A DNA stretch of 64,000 nt from Ilex aquifolium (Eukaryota; Streptophyta; Magnoliopsida; Aquifoliales; Aquifoliaceae): NCBI GenBank assembly GCA_951799425.1, contig OX637398.1, positions 19,540,270 through 19,604,269 on the forward strand, given 5' to 3'. The translations under genes were made by a program, and so were the position numbers. Shown piece after piece: positions 46,913 through 57,632 of this stretch. Within the stretch, counting starts at the first letter, position 1; each line of letters begins with the position of its first letter. The notes under the pieces are model-generated. The model did not search any database. It had not been told where the DNA came from and worked only from the letters and a program-made list of their open reading frames with translations.

Positions 46913-48878
46913 CTATAAGAATGTACCTCCATCCTCAAATAAGAAAGGATAATTGGCACGTATGGTGTCCTCACGCTCCCATGTTGCCTCCTCCACTCCT
47001 CGGTGCTGCCACAACACCTTCACTAGCCTCACGGTCTTGCCTCGCAAAACCTGCTCTCGGCTATCCATGACACGCACTGGTCCCTCCTCGAAGGTCCCAT
47101 CCGCATCAACTATGAGCTCGCCCCAATCCACAACATGCGTCGGATCTGGAGTATACTTCCGGAGCATGGAGACATGGAATACAGCGTGAACACCCGATAA
47201 AGTTGGCGGTAACGCCAATCTGTAGGCCACGGTGCCAACTCTCTCAAGTATCTCGAAAGGCCCAATATACCTCGGCGACAGCTTTCCCCGCTTGCCGAAT
47301 CTGACCACTCCTCTCTTAGGCATCACCTTCAAGAAGACATGATCCCCTGCCTCAAACTCCAGAGGTCGCCGCCGTCTATCGGCGTAGCTCTTCTGGCGGC
47401 TTTGTGCCGTGAGAAGACGCTTCCTTATCAGGTCCACCTTCTCCGAGGTGTCTCTTATTAAGTCTGGACCCGTAGAGGGTCTTTCTCCAACCTCAGTCCA
47501 ACAAACCGGAGAACGACAAGGCCTCCCATAAAGCGCCTCATAGGGTGCCATCCGTATGCTCGCCTGATAACTGTTATTGTAGGCGAATTTCACTAAGGGT
47601 AAATGCTCTTCCCAGCTACCCTTGAGATCTAGGACGCATGCCCGTAGCATGTCCTCTAATGTCTGGATGGTCCTTTCCGACTGACCGTCCGTTTGGGGAT
47701 GGTTGGCTGTGCTCATCCTCAACTGAGTCCCCATGGCTCGCTGGAAACTCTCCCAAAAGTGAGCCGTAAACCTGGGATCCCGATCTGATACTATAGACAC
47801 GGGTACCCCATGCAACCGGACTATCTCCCTTATGGACAACCTGCAGAATTCTTCCATTGTAAAGGTCATCCGCACCGCCAAAAAGTGCGCTGACTTCGTG
47901 AGCCGGTCCACTATCACCCACACCGCGTCATGCCCCCACGATGTCCGTGGCAAGTGGGTCACAAAGTCCATCGTGACGTGCTCCCACTTCCAATGGTTGG
48001 AGCAAACCAGCTGGTCTTTGGTGTTCAGCCTTAATCTGCTGACACGTGAGGCATCTACTGACGAAGTCGCCAATCTGCCTCTTCATCCCGCTCCAATAAT
48101 ACTGGCGACGAAGATCGTGATACATCTTCGTGCCGCCTGGATGCACCGCAAAACGAGAGCAATGGAACTCCCTGAGGATCTCCTCTCTCAGCTCCGCCGA
48201 CTGGGGAACCACAACCCTTCCCCTAAACCGAAGACTGTCATTCGAGTGAATGGCCCAGCCCTCGTCACCAGTACTCGCCTGCACTCGGTCCCTGATGGAT
48301 GATAACTCTGAGTCCTGTCTCTGGGACTCAATCACTCTGCTCAGTAGGGAAGGCGTAGCCACCAAGCTCCCTAAAACGCCCTGAGTCCGACCCCGATAAT
48401 GCAGCCTAAATTGGCCCACGGTCTCAAGCATCCGCCATTCCCGGGAAGCTACACTAGCTAAAACACCCCGTGACTTCCGGCTAAGCGCATCTGCCACCAC
48501 ATTTGCCTTACCAGGGTGGTAATGCAAAGTGAAGTCATAGTCTTCTAGGTACTCCATCCACCTACGCTGTCTCATGTTGAGGTCCCGCTGAGTGAAGATG
48601 TACTTCAGACTTTTATGGTCCGAAAACACCTCAAATTGTTCACCATATAAATAGTGGCGCCAAGCCTTTAAGGCAAAGACAACGGCCGCCAACTCCATAT
48701 CATGCGTAGGGTAATTCTGCTCGTGATTCTTCAGCTGTCGAGAACCATAAGCCACCACTCTCCCGGACTGCATCAAGACACAACCCAGTCCGTCCTTGGA
48801 GGCATCGCAATACACCGTGTAGTTTTGCCCCCTCTCTGGAACAATCAAGATAGGAGCTGAAGTGAGCCTCCTTTTTAG
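46913..48878 (-). pseudogene. Tekay-like RNase H, integrase and chromodomain-like tail
   Basis: This is the continuation of the gag-pol frame after an in-frame TAA at 48879-48881. RNase [36 protein letters not shown] and DALSRKS. Integrase zinc-binding region: [17 protein letters not shown] and CLTCQQ. A deletion near 47990-47996 then shifts the frame. The core follows in the new frame: MDFVTHLP (Asp), SDRDPRF (Asp) and WEEHLPLVKFAYNNSY (Glu region), then LSPRYIGPFEI. The last ~45 codons (VRLVKVLWQHRGVEEATWER...) match the chromodomain-like C-terminus of Tekay-type chromoviruses, which directs integration to particular chromatin. The two lesions would stop production of integrase. Confidence 0.88.
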
Positions 48879-51485
48879 TTATTGGAATGCCTTCTCACAC
48901 GAATCATTCCACTCGAACTTGACCTCCTTCCGGGTCAATCTAGTCATAGGTGCGGCTAGTCGGGAGAAGTCCTCGATGAACCTCCGGTAATACCCTGCCA
49001 ATCCCAAGAAACTACGTATCTCGAAGACTGACTTTGGCCTCTCCCAGCTCATAACTGCCTCGACTTTCTCCGGATCAACTGATACCCCCGAAGCCGACAC
49101 CACGTGTCCCAAAAATTTCACCTCCGTAAGCCAAAATTCACATTTACTGAATTTGGCGTACAATTGATGGTCCCTCAAGGTCTGGAGAACAATCCTCAAG
49201 TGACCCTCATGCTCCTCCTCTGTCTTGGAGTAGACCAGGATGTCATCAACAAACACCACAACGAACTGGTCTAAATAGGGCTGGAACACCCTATGCATGA
49301 GATCCATGAATGCCGCTGGGGCATTCGTCAATCCAAATGGCATCACTGTGAACTCGAAATATCCATACCGCGTTCTAAACGCCGTCTTAGGGATATCTAC
49401 CTCCCTAATCCTCAACTGATGGTAGCCCGTGCGGAGATCTATCTTGGAATAGACCCGTGCTCCCCTCAGCTGATCAAACAGATCATCAATCCTCCGCAAA
49501 GGGTACCTATTCTTGATGGTGACCCGGTTCAACTGCCGATAGTCTATACACAATCGAAGGGTCTTATCCTTCTTCTTGGCAAACAACACCGGAGCGCCCC
49601 AAGGTGAGGTACTCGGTCTAATAAAGCCCTTGTCCAATAATTCTTGTAATTGGACCTTGAGTTCTTGCAACTCAGCTGGCGCCATCCTATGTGGAGTCAT
49701 AGAAATGGGCGAAGTACCCGGATGCAACTCAACGCTAAAGTCCACATCCCTATGGGGAGGTAATCCCGGTAACTCGTTCGGAAAAACGTCCTCATACTCG
49801 CACACCACCCGAGGTAGACCCAATTCTTGTCTTGCCTCGTTCTCCAGGGTAAGGCTCGCAAGCCAACCCATCAATTGCCCATGCCATCGTGAATCATACA
49901 CGACTTGAGGCAAAACATCATGTTTTTCCCCCTGAAACTTGAAACAAACACCGTCCGGTGTATAGGCAGTGACCCTCTTCCTGTCACAATCAATAACGAC
50001 CCGATGCGCCGCCAACCAGTCCATCCCAAGGATGACATCGAATTCCGACATGTCCATAACCCTAAGGTCCACGGTGAGTAGAATCCCCGAGATCTCTAGC
50101 TCACAACCCCGACATATCTGATTCACACACACCCTAGCTCCTAGGGGTGAATTCACATATAACAGCTCCTCCAAGGTATCAACCTCTAAGCCCAAATCCC
50201 TCACACATGATGCAGAAATGAATGAATGTGATGCACCAGAGTCAAATAACACTTTAGCCCATAGGCGAGAAAGTAGAAATGTACCCTGAATGACTGACTG
50301 GTACACTGGCTCAGCCTGAGGTGTAATGGCGTAGACACGCCCCTGGGTCCCCGAAGTCCCGGCCTGCATGCCCTGTCCTCGGCCTCGACCCACGCCCTGG
50401 CCCATCTGGCCTGTCTGCGGAGTTTCCGCTCGGAAAGTGGTAGGGGTCTGAGTAGCGCCCTGGAACTGATACTGGCTTCCCTGGCCCATGGTGGGGTAGG
50501 GAGGAACAAGGTGTGTCTGCGACTGTCCTACTGATGACTGGGACTGAGGTGTCCCATAGCTCTGGGATCCTTGCCTTTGCGGACAATCCCGCCTCATATG
50601 CCCCGGTTGGTGGCAATGGAAACATGTCTTCTGGCCCGCCTGGTAGGTAGTCCTGAAGTTTCTCCCGCCTTGGGAAAGCTGACCTTGGCCTTGGCCTTGA
50701 TAGCCGCGGCCCTGTCCTTGAGGAGCAGAGGTCCTCTGTTTCTTCCCCGAACTAGAAGAAGAGGATTGGCCCTCCTTCTTCTTATCCTTAGCACCCGCCT
50801 CACGGATGCTTCGTGCATCGTCAACCTCCCTCTCAATGGCCATAGCTGTCTCGACCATAGAGTCCAAGTCTTGCAAGCGGAGGCCCACAATCTTTCCCCG
50901 GATGGATAGCTTCAACCCATCCTCAAACCTTCTTACCTTGGCCATATCCGTGGCCACGTAATCATCAGCAAATCGGGCTAATTCGGTGAACTTAGCCACA
51001 TACTCCATCACCGTCATTGACCCTTGCTTCAAATCTAGAAACTCTCGGGCCTTTGCATGTCGAACGGCCGTTGGGAAATATTTACCCATGAAGAGCTCCT
51101 TGAACTCTCCCCATGTCATGGCCTCTAAGTTCTTCGAGGCCGTCACCCAATCCCACCACAATTGGGCTTCTCCCTCTAGCTGGAATGCAGCTAGTCTTAT
51201 CTTAGTAGCGTCTGAGGTGACCTCCATCGCCCCTAAGATCTTGTTGACTTGCCGGAACCAATGGTCGGCCACCATCGGGTCCGCCCCTCCCATGAAGACT
51301 GGAGGTTTGTGTGCTTTAAACTGCTGGAGGTTACTCGTGCCTCCCGGCCCGGCATTTGCACTAGCTTGTGCAACTGTAGCCGCCATCATACCCATGGTTT
51401 CTGTAAACGCTCGTTGATCGAAGACCGGTGGTGGTTGGTTATTGTTCCGCCCACCGCCTCGACGTCCTCTTCTTCCACTTGCCAT
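48879..51485 (-). CDS. Tekay-like gag-protease-reverse transcriptase (868 codons)
   Basis: Starts at ATG 51485 ([12 protein letters not shown]). Gag domain about residues 55-230 ([43 protein letters not shown]). A basic/Ser-rich linker leads to a CCHC zinc knuckle at 288-301 ([14 protein letters not shown]). A Gln/Gly-rich region precedes the aspartic protease, active site DSGASH at 415-420 and ILGMDWL at 485-491. Reverse transcriptase runs from about 580, with [18 protein letters not shown] and the catalytic FVDD at 746-749, into the connection region ([12 protein letters not shown]). It ends at a nonsense codon just after CEKAFQ; family members continue in frame into RNase H. So gag, protease and RT could still be made but not RNase H and integrase. 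Confidence 0.92.
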   Translation of the reverse strand: MASGRRGRRGGGRNNNQPPPVFDQRAFTETMGMMAATVAQASANAGPGGTSNLQQFKAHKPPVFMGGADPMVADHWFRQVNKILGAMEVTSDATKIRLAAFQLEGEAQLWWDWVTASKNLEAMTWGEFKELFMGKYFPTAVRHAKAREFLDLKQGSMTVMEYVAKFTELARFADDYVATDMAKVRRFEDGLKLSIRGKIVGLRLQDLDSMVETAMAIEREVDDARSIREAGAKDKKKEGQSSSSSSGKKQRTSAPQGQGRGYQGQGQGQLSQGGRNFRTTYQAGQKTCFHCHQPGHMRRDCPQRQGSQSYGTPQSQSSVGQSQTHLVPPYPTMGQGSQYQFQGATQTPTTFRAETPQTGQMGQGVGRGRGQGMQAGTSGTQGRVYAITPQAEPVYQSVIQGTFLLSRLWAKVLFDSGASHSFISASCVRDLGLEVDTLEELLYVNSPLGARVCVNQICRGCELEISGILLTVDLRVMDMSEFDVILGMDWLAAHRVVIDCDRKRVTAYTPDGVCFKFQGEKHDVLPQVVYDSRWHGQLMGWLASLTLENEARQELGLPRVVCEYEDVFPNELPGLPPHRDVDFSVELHPGTSPISMTPHRMAPAELQELKVQLQELLDKGFIRPSTSPWGAPVLFAKKKDKTLRLCIDYRQLNRVTIKNRYPLRRIDDLFDQLRGARVYSKIDLRTGYHQLRIREVDIPKTAFRTRYGYFEFTVMPFGLTNAPAAFMDLMHRVFQPYLDQFVVVFVDDILVYSKTEEEHEGHLRIVLQTLRDHQLYAKFSKCEFWLTEVKFLGHVVSASGVSVDPEKVEAVMSWERPKSVFEIRSFLGLAGYYRRFIEDFSRLAAPMTRLTRKEVKFEWNDSCEKAFQ

Positions 51486-51826
51486 CTACACACAAGTCAA
51501 ATGGCAATGGTACAACAACTTAGTATCCCTAGATAGGGATCAAAGTTAAAACGTTCAAATCTTTCTCATTGTCTCACTAGTAGAGCGTATGCCTCCAATA
51601 GTGGACCCTTACGCTTTGAACTTTCCCGTTCATTTGATTTCCCACTCCCAAGGTTAAGTTCTCAAACCCTAGTGTGTCCATTTCCATACACATTTTACCA
51701 TGCATACAATACACATATCACATATCACATAACATGTAGCAATTTAAGCAAATAACATGTAATGTACAATGAATGCAATGGTCTAGACCCATGCCCCATC
51801 AAGCCCTAGGTAAATCGCATACCTAT
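51486..51826 (-). other. 5' untranslated leader of the Tekay-like element
   Basis: Non-coding stretch between the primer-binding site and the gag start codon. Confidence 0.7.
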
Positions 51827-51838
51827 GCTCTGATACCA
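51827..51838 (-). other. Primer-binding site, initiator Met tRNA
   Basis: TGGTATCAGAGC on the minus strand, 3 nt inside the 5' LTR; complementary to the 3' end of plant tRNA-iMet. Confidence 0.93.
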
Positions 51839-52076
51839 AGCTGTGACGCCCCAATTTCCGGGGGTCCTTTATTAACCGTTGACCATCCGTCAACCAGCGA
51901 AAATACTCGTGATAGTCGTATAACCTGACACCACGTCATTCACATGCTTTTAACCGGATTTACCATCCACAAGGTCAATTATACCTCAATTTATGTCCAT
52001 TTATGTCATAGGAACCAAAGAAAACAAAGCCCAAAAGCATGGCTAAGCATTTTGAAAATTTCAATTTTTTTGGAAA

Positions 52077-52469
52077 ACCTTCCGGAAGGTCGACATACAC
52101 CTACCGGAAGGTCGCTGAAAGAACAGTTAAATGAAAAGAATCAAATGCAAGAACTTCCGGAAGGTCGACATCAGTAGCAAAAACCTTCCGGAAGTTTCAT
52201 TCCAGTAGCCAAAACCTTCCGGAAGGTTCATTCCAGAAAACAAAACCTTCCAGAAGATTTTGGCAGTCAAAAAGAAACCCAAGGCAAAACCTTCCGGAAG
52301 GTCCATTCCAGTAGACAAGTTCTTCCGGTAGGTTTTACTCCAGTAGCTAAAATCTTCCGGAAGGTTCATTCCAGTGGGCAAAACCTTCCGGAAGGTATTA
52401 GCCGTGAATAAGGCATCCAGGGATTTTAGCAAAACCTTCCGGAAGGCCGACATACACCTTCCGGTAGGT
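52077..52469. repeat. ACCTTCCGGAAGGT palindrome cluster (12 copies, 5' LTR)
   Basis: Same array as in the other LTR, with independent changes: the first unit is perfect here but TTCTGGAAGG in the other LTR, and two units have lost symmetry (CCGGAAGTTT, CCTTCCAGAAG). Confidence 0.95.
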
Positions 52470-54055
52470 TTTCAGACTGTGAGCAAAAAAAAAGGATTTA
52501 TTTCCCCTCCAAACCATCCTTAAAGCTACCCCATACGCTCCAAACTCATCCAACCCATGTTTAATGAGATTTTCCATATAATACACAACTCATACAAGCT
52601 CTATCACAATTCATTCCATAATATATATACATCAAAATGGAATTTTGTTAAAAGTTTTACAAAACTCAAACTAAGGCCACAAGCCGACCCCCTTCATGCT
52701 CGATGCTCTCCAAGTGAGCCATCCGCCAGTGCAAAACCCACACCTGAAATGTTTTTCCCATAAAGGGTGAGCCACGCTCAATAGGGTATCTCCTAAAGAG
52801 GCTACTCCCCAACCTAAATGCATATGAAATGTTCACATGCTATCAATCAACAATCCACAACAAGAATATATTCCATGTTGAAACATGTAATGCCATGCTA
52901 TGAAATGAGGTGAGACTCACTCATGCACAACAACCGAGCCCTTCCCGGCTCCTCTACACATTCAAGTGCCAATGTATACCAATCCGTCATTTATGTTTCA
53001 CATCAAATGACATTTCATTCTAGGGTCTTTATAGGGGTGGATGTTCATGGACTCACACCAAGGGTCACCCAACCCACACGGAATTGACGGACTTCCACCG
53101 AAGGTTCCGCGTACACCCACCCACTTCATGGACCGAGCCAAGGGAGTGCGTATCCCATCACCGGGTCTCTCACCCGAGGGATAGTCTAGCCCTTCTTGCT
53201 ACCCCAACCCTATTAACCATGCAAACCGTGCGACTCGACTAGGTCACCGACCCATATTACCCGAGCCCACTCGCCATCCACCACACGTGGTGAGGACAAC
53301 AATCATGCACACTCACCCACTAAATGCGATGTTCCCGTGCATATGCAATGTGATGCTCCATTGCAACAATAATTTAATGTTCGATATGGTATGAGTGACA
53401 TATAAACATTCTCATCACCCTTCACATATTTCATGGCGAAATCATATCATTAGCATATAATTCCCATAATACAATTTTCAAGCATGTTATCAACATACTA
53501 GAATTTCAAGGCATATATATATATATATAAACACATAACATGCCCACCTTTTCACATAACACATGAATTCACATTGGGTTCATTTCACATATCCAATCAT
53601 AGAAATCACATTTAGTAACTTCTAAATACCTATCCAAGCTAGGATTTTCCTTTACCCATTTCAATACCCAATTTCACGACAATAGGCAAGAGATACATAG
53701 GCTATCATCCTACCCATTCCATAAAAGCATTATAAGCTTGGAATAAACCTTAGTAGGAAGAAACCCTACCTCTTGAAGCGTGAGGAACGACTGAGGGAAG
53801 TTCCAAGACCCGATTAAAGCAAAAACCCTCACTTCTCGAAAATCCCGTACCTTGATCTTCGGTAAAACTTGCGCTTTTTGGTATAGCCGCGTAGCCCTCG
53901 ATGAGTAGAGCGACTTTAATTCTTGGCTTGCGTGGATTCGAGGTCCGTAGCACCGTAGATCGTAGAGAGAAGGTGAGTTTTCTCTCTTTTCTCCCTCTTT
54001 CTCTCTATCGGCTGAACAATCGGCTGAACAATGGGGAAAATCTAATTTTTCCCCC

Positions 54056-54063
54056 TATTTATA
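54056..54063 (-). promoter_or_regulatory. TATA box in the 5' LTR
   Basis: TATAAATA on the minus strand, about 1.6 kb upstream (element sense) of the palindrome cluster, which would therefore be in the transcribed leader. Confidence 0.6.
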
Positions 54064-54452
54064 TTTTAGAATACTCGGCCCACAATTCGCCACACGTCCT
54101 ATTTAATTTCGGGTCCGTTTTAATCCCGAAACGACTAAATTTCGCTCCGGTTCAAGTTCGAATTATTTTTATTTTAACTTGTCTCTAATATTTCCCCAAA
54201 CTTGGAAATTTTATAAAAATTTCGTGTACAGGGTCACTCGGGGCCCGTTCGTCTCGTAAAACGCGAAAAATCCGGCTATCTCGGAATTCAACGAAATTTG
54301 ACGTGGTAACTAGATTTCGCGAGACGAATCCAATGGTGAGGTCCGTTTCATCATCCGAATTCTAGAAAAATTCAGGTTTACAACCTGTACCGTAGTGGCA
54401 ATTTACCGTTTTGCCCTTTTTCACAAAGGTTTAAATTTTCTCGGGTTTTACA

Positions 54453-54457
54453 GATAG
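54453..54457. repeat. Target-site duplication, right copy (GATAG)
   Basis: GATAG directly after TTTTACA. The Athila-like integrase frame resumes here with CCAAAGGAAGGGGG. Confidence 0.95.
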
Positions 54458-55949
54458 CCAAAGGAAGGGGGAAATGGTCCCATAAAATCAATGCCCCAAC
54501 AGTCAAAGATTTCAATTATCAGAATTGGGTTCAAGGGCATCATGTTTCTTTTAGAAATACTTCCCAACTTCTGGCATCTATCACATGTTAGACAAAAGGC
54601 ATGGACATCTTTAAAAAATGTGGGCCAATAAAATCCACATTGCAAGATTTTTGCAGCGGTTTTCTTTGATCAGAAATGGCCACCACATGCTTCAGAATGA
54701 CAAAATGATATTACATGTCTGCTCTCATGCTCGGGGATGCAATGACTTATGATTTGATCATTACAGTACTTAAATATGTATAGATCCTCCCAAAAGAAAT
54801 TACGGACTTCCTTCAGAAATTTCTTTCTATCCATCAATGTAAAAGAAGGAGGAAACATACCAGTAGCATGAAAGTTAGCAATATCAGCATACCATGGTAT
54901 TTCCATGACTGTGAACAGTTGTTCATTAGGAAAATTCTCATTGATTGATAGTCCATCCTCATGAAATTGATCCGTTAACCTGGACAGATGATCTGCCACC
55001 ACATTCTCAACACCTTTATTGTCCTTTATGATCAGATCAAACTCTTGGAGCAAGAGTATCCATCTTAAGAGCCTTGGCTTAGCATCTTTTTTTGTGAGCA
55101 AAAATTTTAACGCTGCATGGTCAGTGAACATAACAACAAAAAATCCAACAAGATAAGAATAAAATTTCTCCAGAGCAAAAACTACAACAAGCAATTCTTT
55201 TTCAGTTGTCGAGTAATTCATTTGATCATCATTCAAAGTTTTGCTTGCATAGTAAATCACATAGGGTTTCTTATCTTTTCTTTGTCCCAACACAGCACCT
55301 ACAACATAATCACTAGCATCACACATTAATTCAAATGACAGCGTCCAGTCAGGGGGTTGCATTATTAGAGCAGAAATTAGCTTACCTTTAAGCTTATTGA
55401 AAGCTTTATGGCATGCTTCACTCCACACGAATGATACATCCTGACTTAGGAGATGACACATGGGTTTAGATATGGTACTAAAGTCTTTTATGAATCTCCT
55501 ATATAACCCTGCATGTCCTATGAATGATCGGACATCATTTACAGTCTTGGGAGCAGGCAAATTTCCAATCAGATCTATTTTCGCCTTGTCAACTTTCATG
55601 CCTTCAGATGACACAATGTGACCTAGGACAATGCCTTGTGTTACCATGAAATGACATTTCTTCCAATTGAGCAATATATTGGCTTCCTTGCATCTTATTA
55701 ACACTTTCTCTAGGTTGGTTAGACACAAATCAAACGAGTCACCATATATAGAGAAGTCATCTATAAACACTTCCAAAAATTTTTCAACTATGTCACTGAA
55801 CAAGCTTAGCATGTATCTTTGGAATGTTGCAGGAGCGTTACAAAGTCCAAAATGCATCCTTTTGAATGCAAATGTGCCAAAGGGGCATGTGAACGTTGTC
55901 TTTTCCTGGTCATTTAGTGCTATCTCGATTTGATTGTACCCAGAATACC
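54458..55949 (-). pseudogene. Athila-like copy 1 RT, RNase H and integrase N-terminus
   Basis: The 395-codon frame 55857-54670 plus a few upstream codons reads SGYNQIEIA, TFTCPFGTF, FGLCNAPATFQR (RT), VFIDDFSIYGDS (the catalytic YxDD equivalent as FIDD), IGHAGLYRRFIKDF, then RNase H (MCDASDYVVGAVL, TEKELLVVVFALEKF, DHAALKFLL, VADHLSRL). One in-frame TGA near 54667 separates it from the integrase zinc-binding and core start (CDRCQKLGSISKRN, CWGIDFMGPFPPSFG) up to the insertion site. RT is cut at 55949, in the SGY motif, by another LTR. Apart from that single stop this half of pol is intact. Confidence 0.85.
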
Positions 55950-56359
55950 TGATTCGACTTGTTTTATATCATACACCCAAGTATAAGTGGTCAAATTATA
56001 GTTTTCTTGGTCTAAGTCCAAGATCGATCCCAAGAAGAGTTTTAATAATTCGAATTCAAAATAGAAACAGTAAAGTTGTTGTTAATGTAGCGAAAATAAG
56101 ATAGCTTGTGGTGTGAGCTTAGATTGATAACTAGTATGATTAAATAAAGTGCGTAAATAGATTGTTAAAGACAATAATATGAAAAGATACTCGTCAGTTT
56201 AAGGATCCCATATGCTTTATCTTTGTTAAGTACTGAAAAATGCCACCTTACAACAATTAACTTTCCTCTCACTTGGAAAGTCAACCGGTAGGTCTAATGT
56301 ATAGTAAACACAACAACTTCTTAGGTTAGCTGGTGTTATATATGTCAATTGACTAATTT

Positions 56360-56690
56360 AAGTAAACCAAAAGGACAAGCCATTTACCTTCCGACAAAAA
56401 AGGACAAGCCATTCATGAGGAATACCGAAACTACTCAATTTTTAGTTTAATATTATGTATCAGTTAAATGTCCCTAGTGAACCAGAAGGATAAGCCATTC
56501 AGGAGGATCACTTAGGTCATTAATCTGACAGCTTTATATACCAGTTAAACGTCCCTAGTGAACCAGAAGGACAAGCCATTCAAGTGGATCACTTAGGTCA
56601 TTAATCTGATAGTGTTATACACCTTACAACAGTAAAACATCCTCAGTGAACCTGTAGGTCAAGCCATTCCTTTGGAACACCATAGATATT
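56360..56690. repeat. ~81-bp tandem repeats inside the LTR
   Basis: The phrase TCCCTAGTGAACCAGAAGGA starts at 56472 and recurs at 56553. A more diverged unit starts at 56640 (TCCTCAGTGAACCTG) and a partial one near 56360. Each unit includes AAGCCATTC and CACTTAGGTCATTAATCTGA-type words. Confidence 0.8.
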
Positions 56691-57280
56691 CAACCGGCAA
56701 GTTGATGATTCACTGATGACATAATTCCGGACTATGTAGTAACACCCAATTACGTACATCAATGTATCATGCATGAAGTTCATAATGATATATAATATAA
56801 TAGAGTATATATAAATATAACCATCCAACAATTAAGGGAGGTATATATATATATATATAGTATAATAAAACATCGGCATTTCCACAACTTAACCAGTGTT
56901 ATACATATGTTTACCCTTCGCTGAAGGGTATAAGGAGACTACTCATGCTCCATTGCTATAAACAAGCAAGAAGTGCGGGTAATTCTCATTATAGTATTAA
57001 ATAAAATACAGACACATATACTTCTTTCGGAAGGAATAACTGAAATACTATCATCCTTAATATTGATTAAAATATAAAGGTGACGGCAGTTCAACTTTCC
57101 AAGTAGAAAGATATAACAAAAATATAGAAATACAGAGTTTTAGCTGGAGAGTAGGTCGCACCGAATCTGGAATATTTCTATGACTTTCTCTCTTTCCTTT
57201 CTTTTCTTTTCCTTCTATTATTTTTTCTCTCCTGGAGTTCCTCTCCCCTTGGCCCGGCTGGAACATGAAGAAGACTAGCC

Positions 57281-57288
57281 TATTTATA
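57281..57288 (-). promoter_or_regulatory. LTR TATA box, Athila-like copy 2
   Basis: TATAAATA on the minus strand, 50 nt downstream (element sense) of the first palindrome. Confidence 0.6.
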
Positions 57289-57338
57289 GAAAAAAAGAAG
57301 CAGGAGGTGGAATGATCAACTTGAGTCGCCAAGAAGGA

Positions 57339-57371
57339 CCGTCCGGACGCCATCAGCACCGTCCGGACGGT
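57339..57371. promoter_or_regulatory. CCGTCCGGACGG palindrome pair in LTR
   Basis: Copies at 57339-57350 (CCGTCCGGACGC) and 57358-57371 (perfect 14-bp ACCGTCCGGACGGT), 7 nt apart and upstream of the LTR TATA box in element sense. Confidence 0.85.
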
Positions 57372-57632
57372 GGTGCTTTGCTGGATCCTGATCTTTTTGT
57401 TGTGCTTGCCATTTTTGGTTGATTTACAGTTGCCTCCCTTGTTGTTTCAAGCTTTAATCAATTGTTTCTTGATACTTTTGGACAATTCCGCACAAAACCC
57501 TGAAATTTCAAACAATATATACATAAAAACCCTAGTTTACGCACAAACTCTAATTGATAGTTTTTAATTGTTTTATCTTAAAAATTTAACTTATTTAATT
57601 ATCCTAATTTATATAATAATTAGAGTTAATCA

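Larger units (their letters stand above)
44216..54452 (-). mobile_element. Near-complete Tekay-like (chromovirus) LTR retrotransposon
   Basis: A 10.2-kb element on the minus strand inside the integrase gene of Athila-like copy 1. It has two LTRs (44216-46818 and 51842-54452), a perfect 5-bp target duplication GATAG, a tRNA-iMet primer-binding site at 51827-51838 and a polypurine tract at 46819-46835. The single gag-pol gene runs gag, CCHC, protease, RT, RNase H, integrase and a chromodomain-like tail, placing it with the Tekay/Del chromoviruses. By eye the LTRs differ at about 35 substitutions plus a few small indels over 2.6 kb (about 1.4%), so insertion is recent. Two lesions break pol. Confidence 0.92.
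51842..54452 (-). mobile_element. 5' LTR of the Tekay-like element
   Basis: 2611 bp. Differences from the 3' LTR include a 4-nt longer TA run (53514-53529) and a 3-nt insertion near 52950. TATTTATA at 54056-54063 is the likely promoter (TATAAATA on the minus strand). Confidence 0.95.
36693..55949 (-). mobile_element. Athila-like element copy 1 (split by a nested insertion)
   Basis: In element order on the minus strand: RT (N-terminal part missing) 55949-55000, RNase H, integrase to 54458, then a Tekay-like insertion (44216-54457 including one target copy), integrase core and GPY tail 44215-43130, a small Cys/His ORF, ORF3, a non-coding 3' module, a polypurine tract and the 3' LTR (36693-38562). 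The 5' end is not seen: at 55949 the RT is interrupted by the LTR of a second Athila-like element, so the rest probably lies beyond 64 kb. Assignment rests on RT/integrase motifs such as GLCNAPATFQR, CWGIDFMGPFPPSFG and SRWTGPYIV. Confidence 0.8.
55950..57632 (-). mobile_element. 3' LTR of Athila-like copy 2 (1683 bp)
   Basis: In element sense it starts TGATTAACTC after the polypurine tract TTAAGTTGGGGAGTG and ends AAGTCGAATCA, giving a 5-bp TGATT/AATCA inverted repeat. It has a TATA box at 57288-57281 (minus), two palindromes 50-90 nt upstream of it, and ~81-bp tandem repeats in its 3' part. Confidence 0.78.

Noticed and set aside
47832..48302. 156-codon + strand frame (and other + strand frames at 49293-51536)
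   Set aside because: Antisense shadows of the Tekay-like gag-pol.
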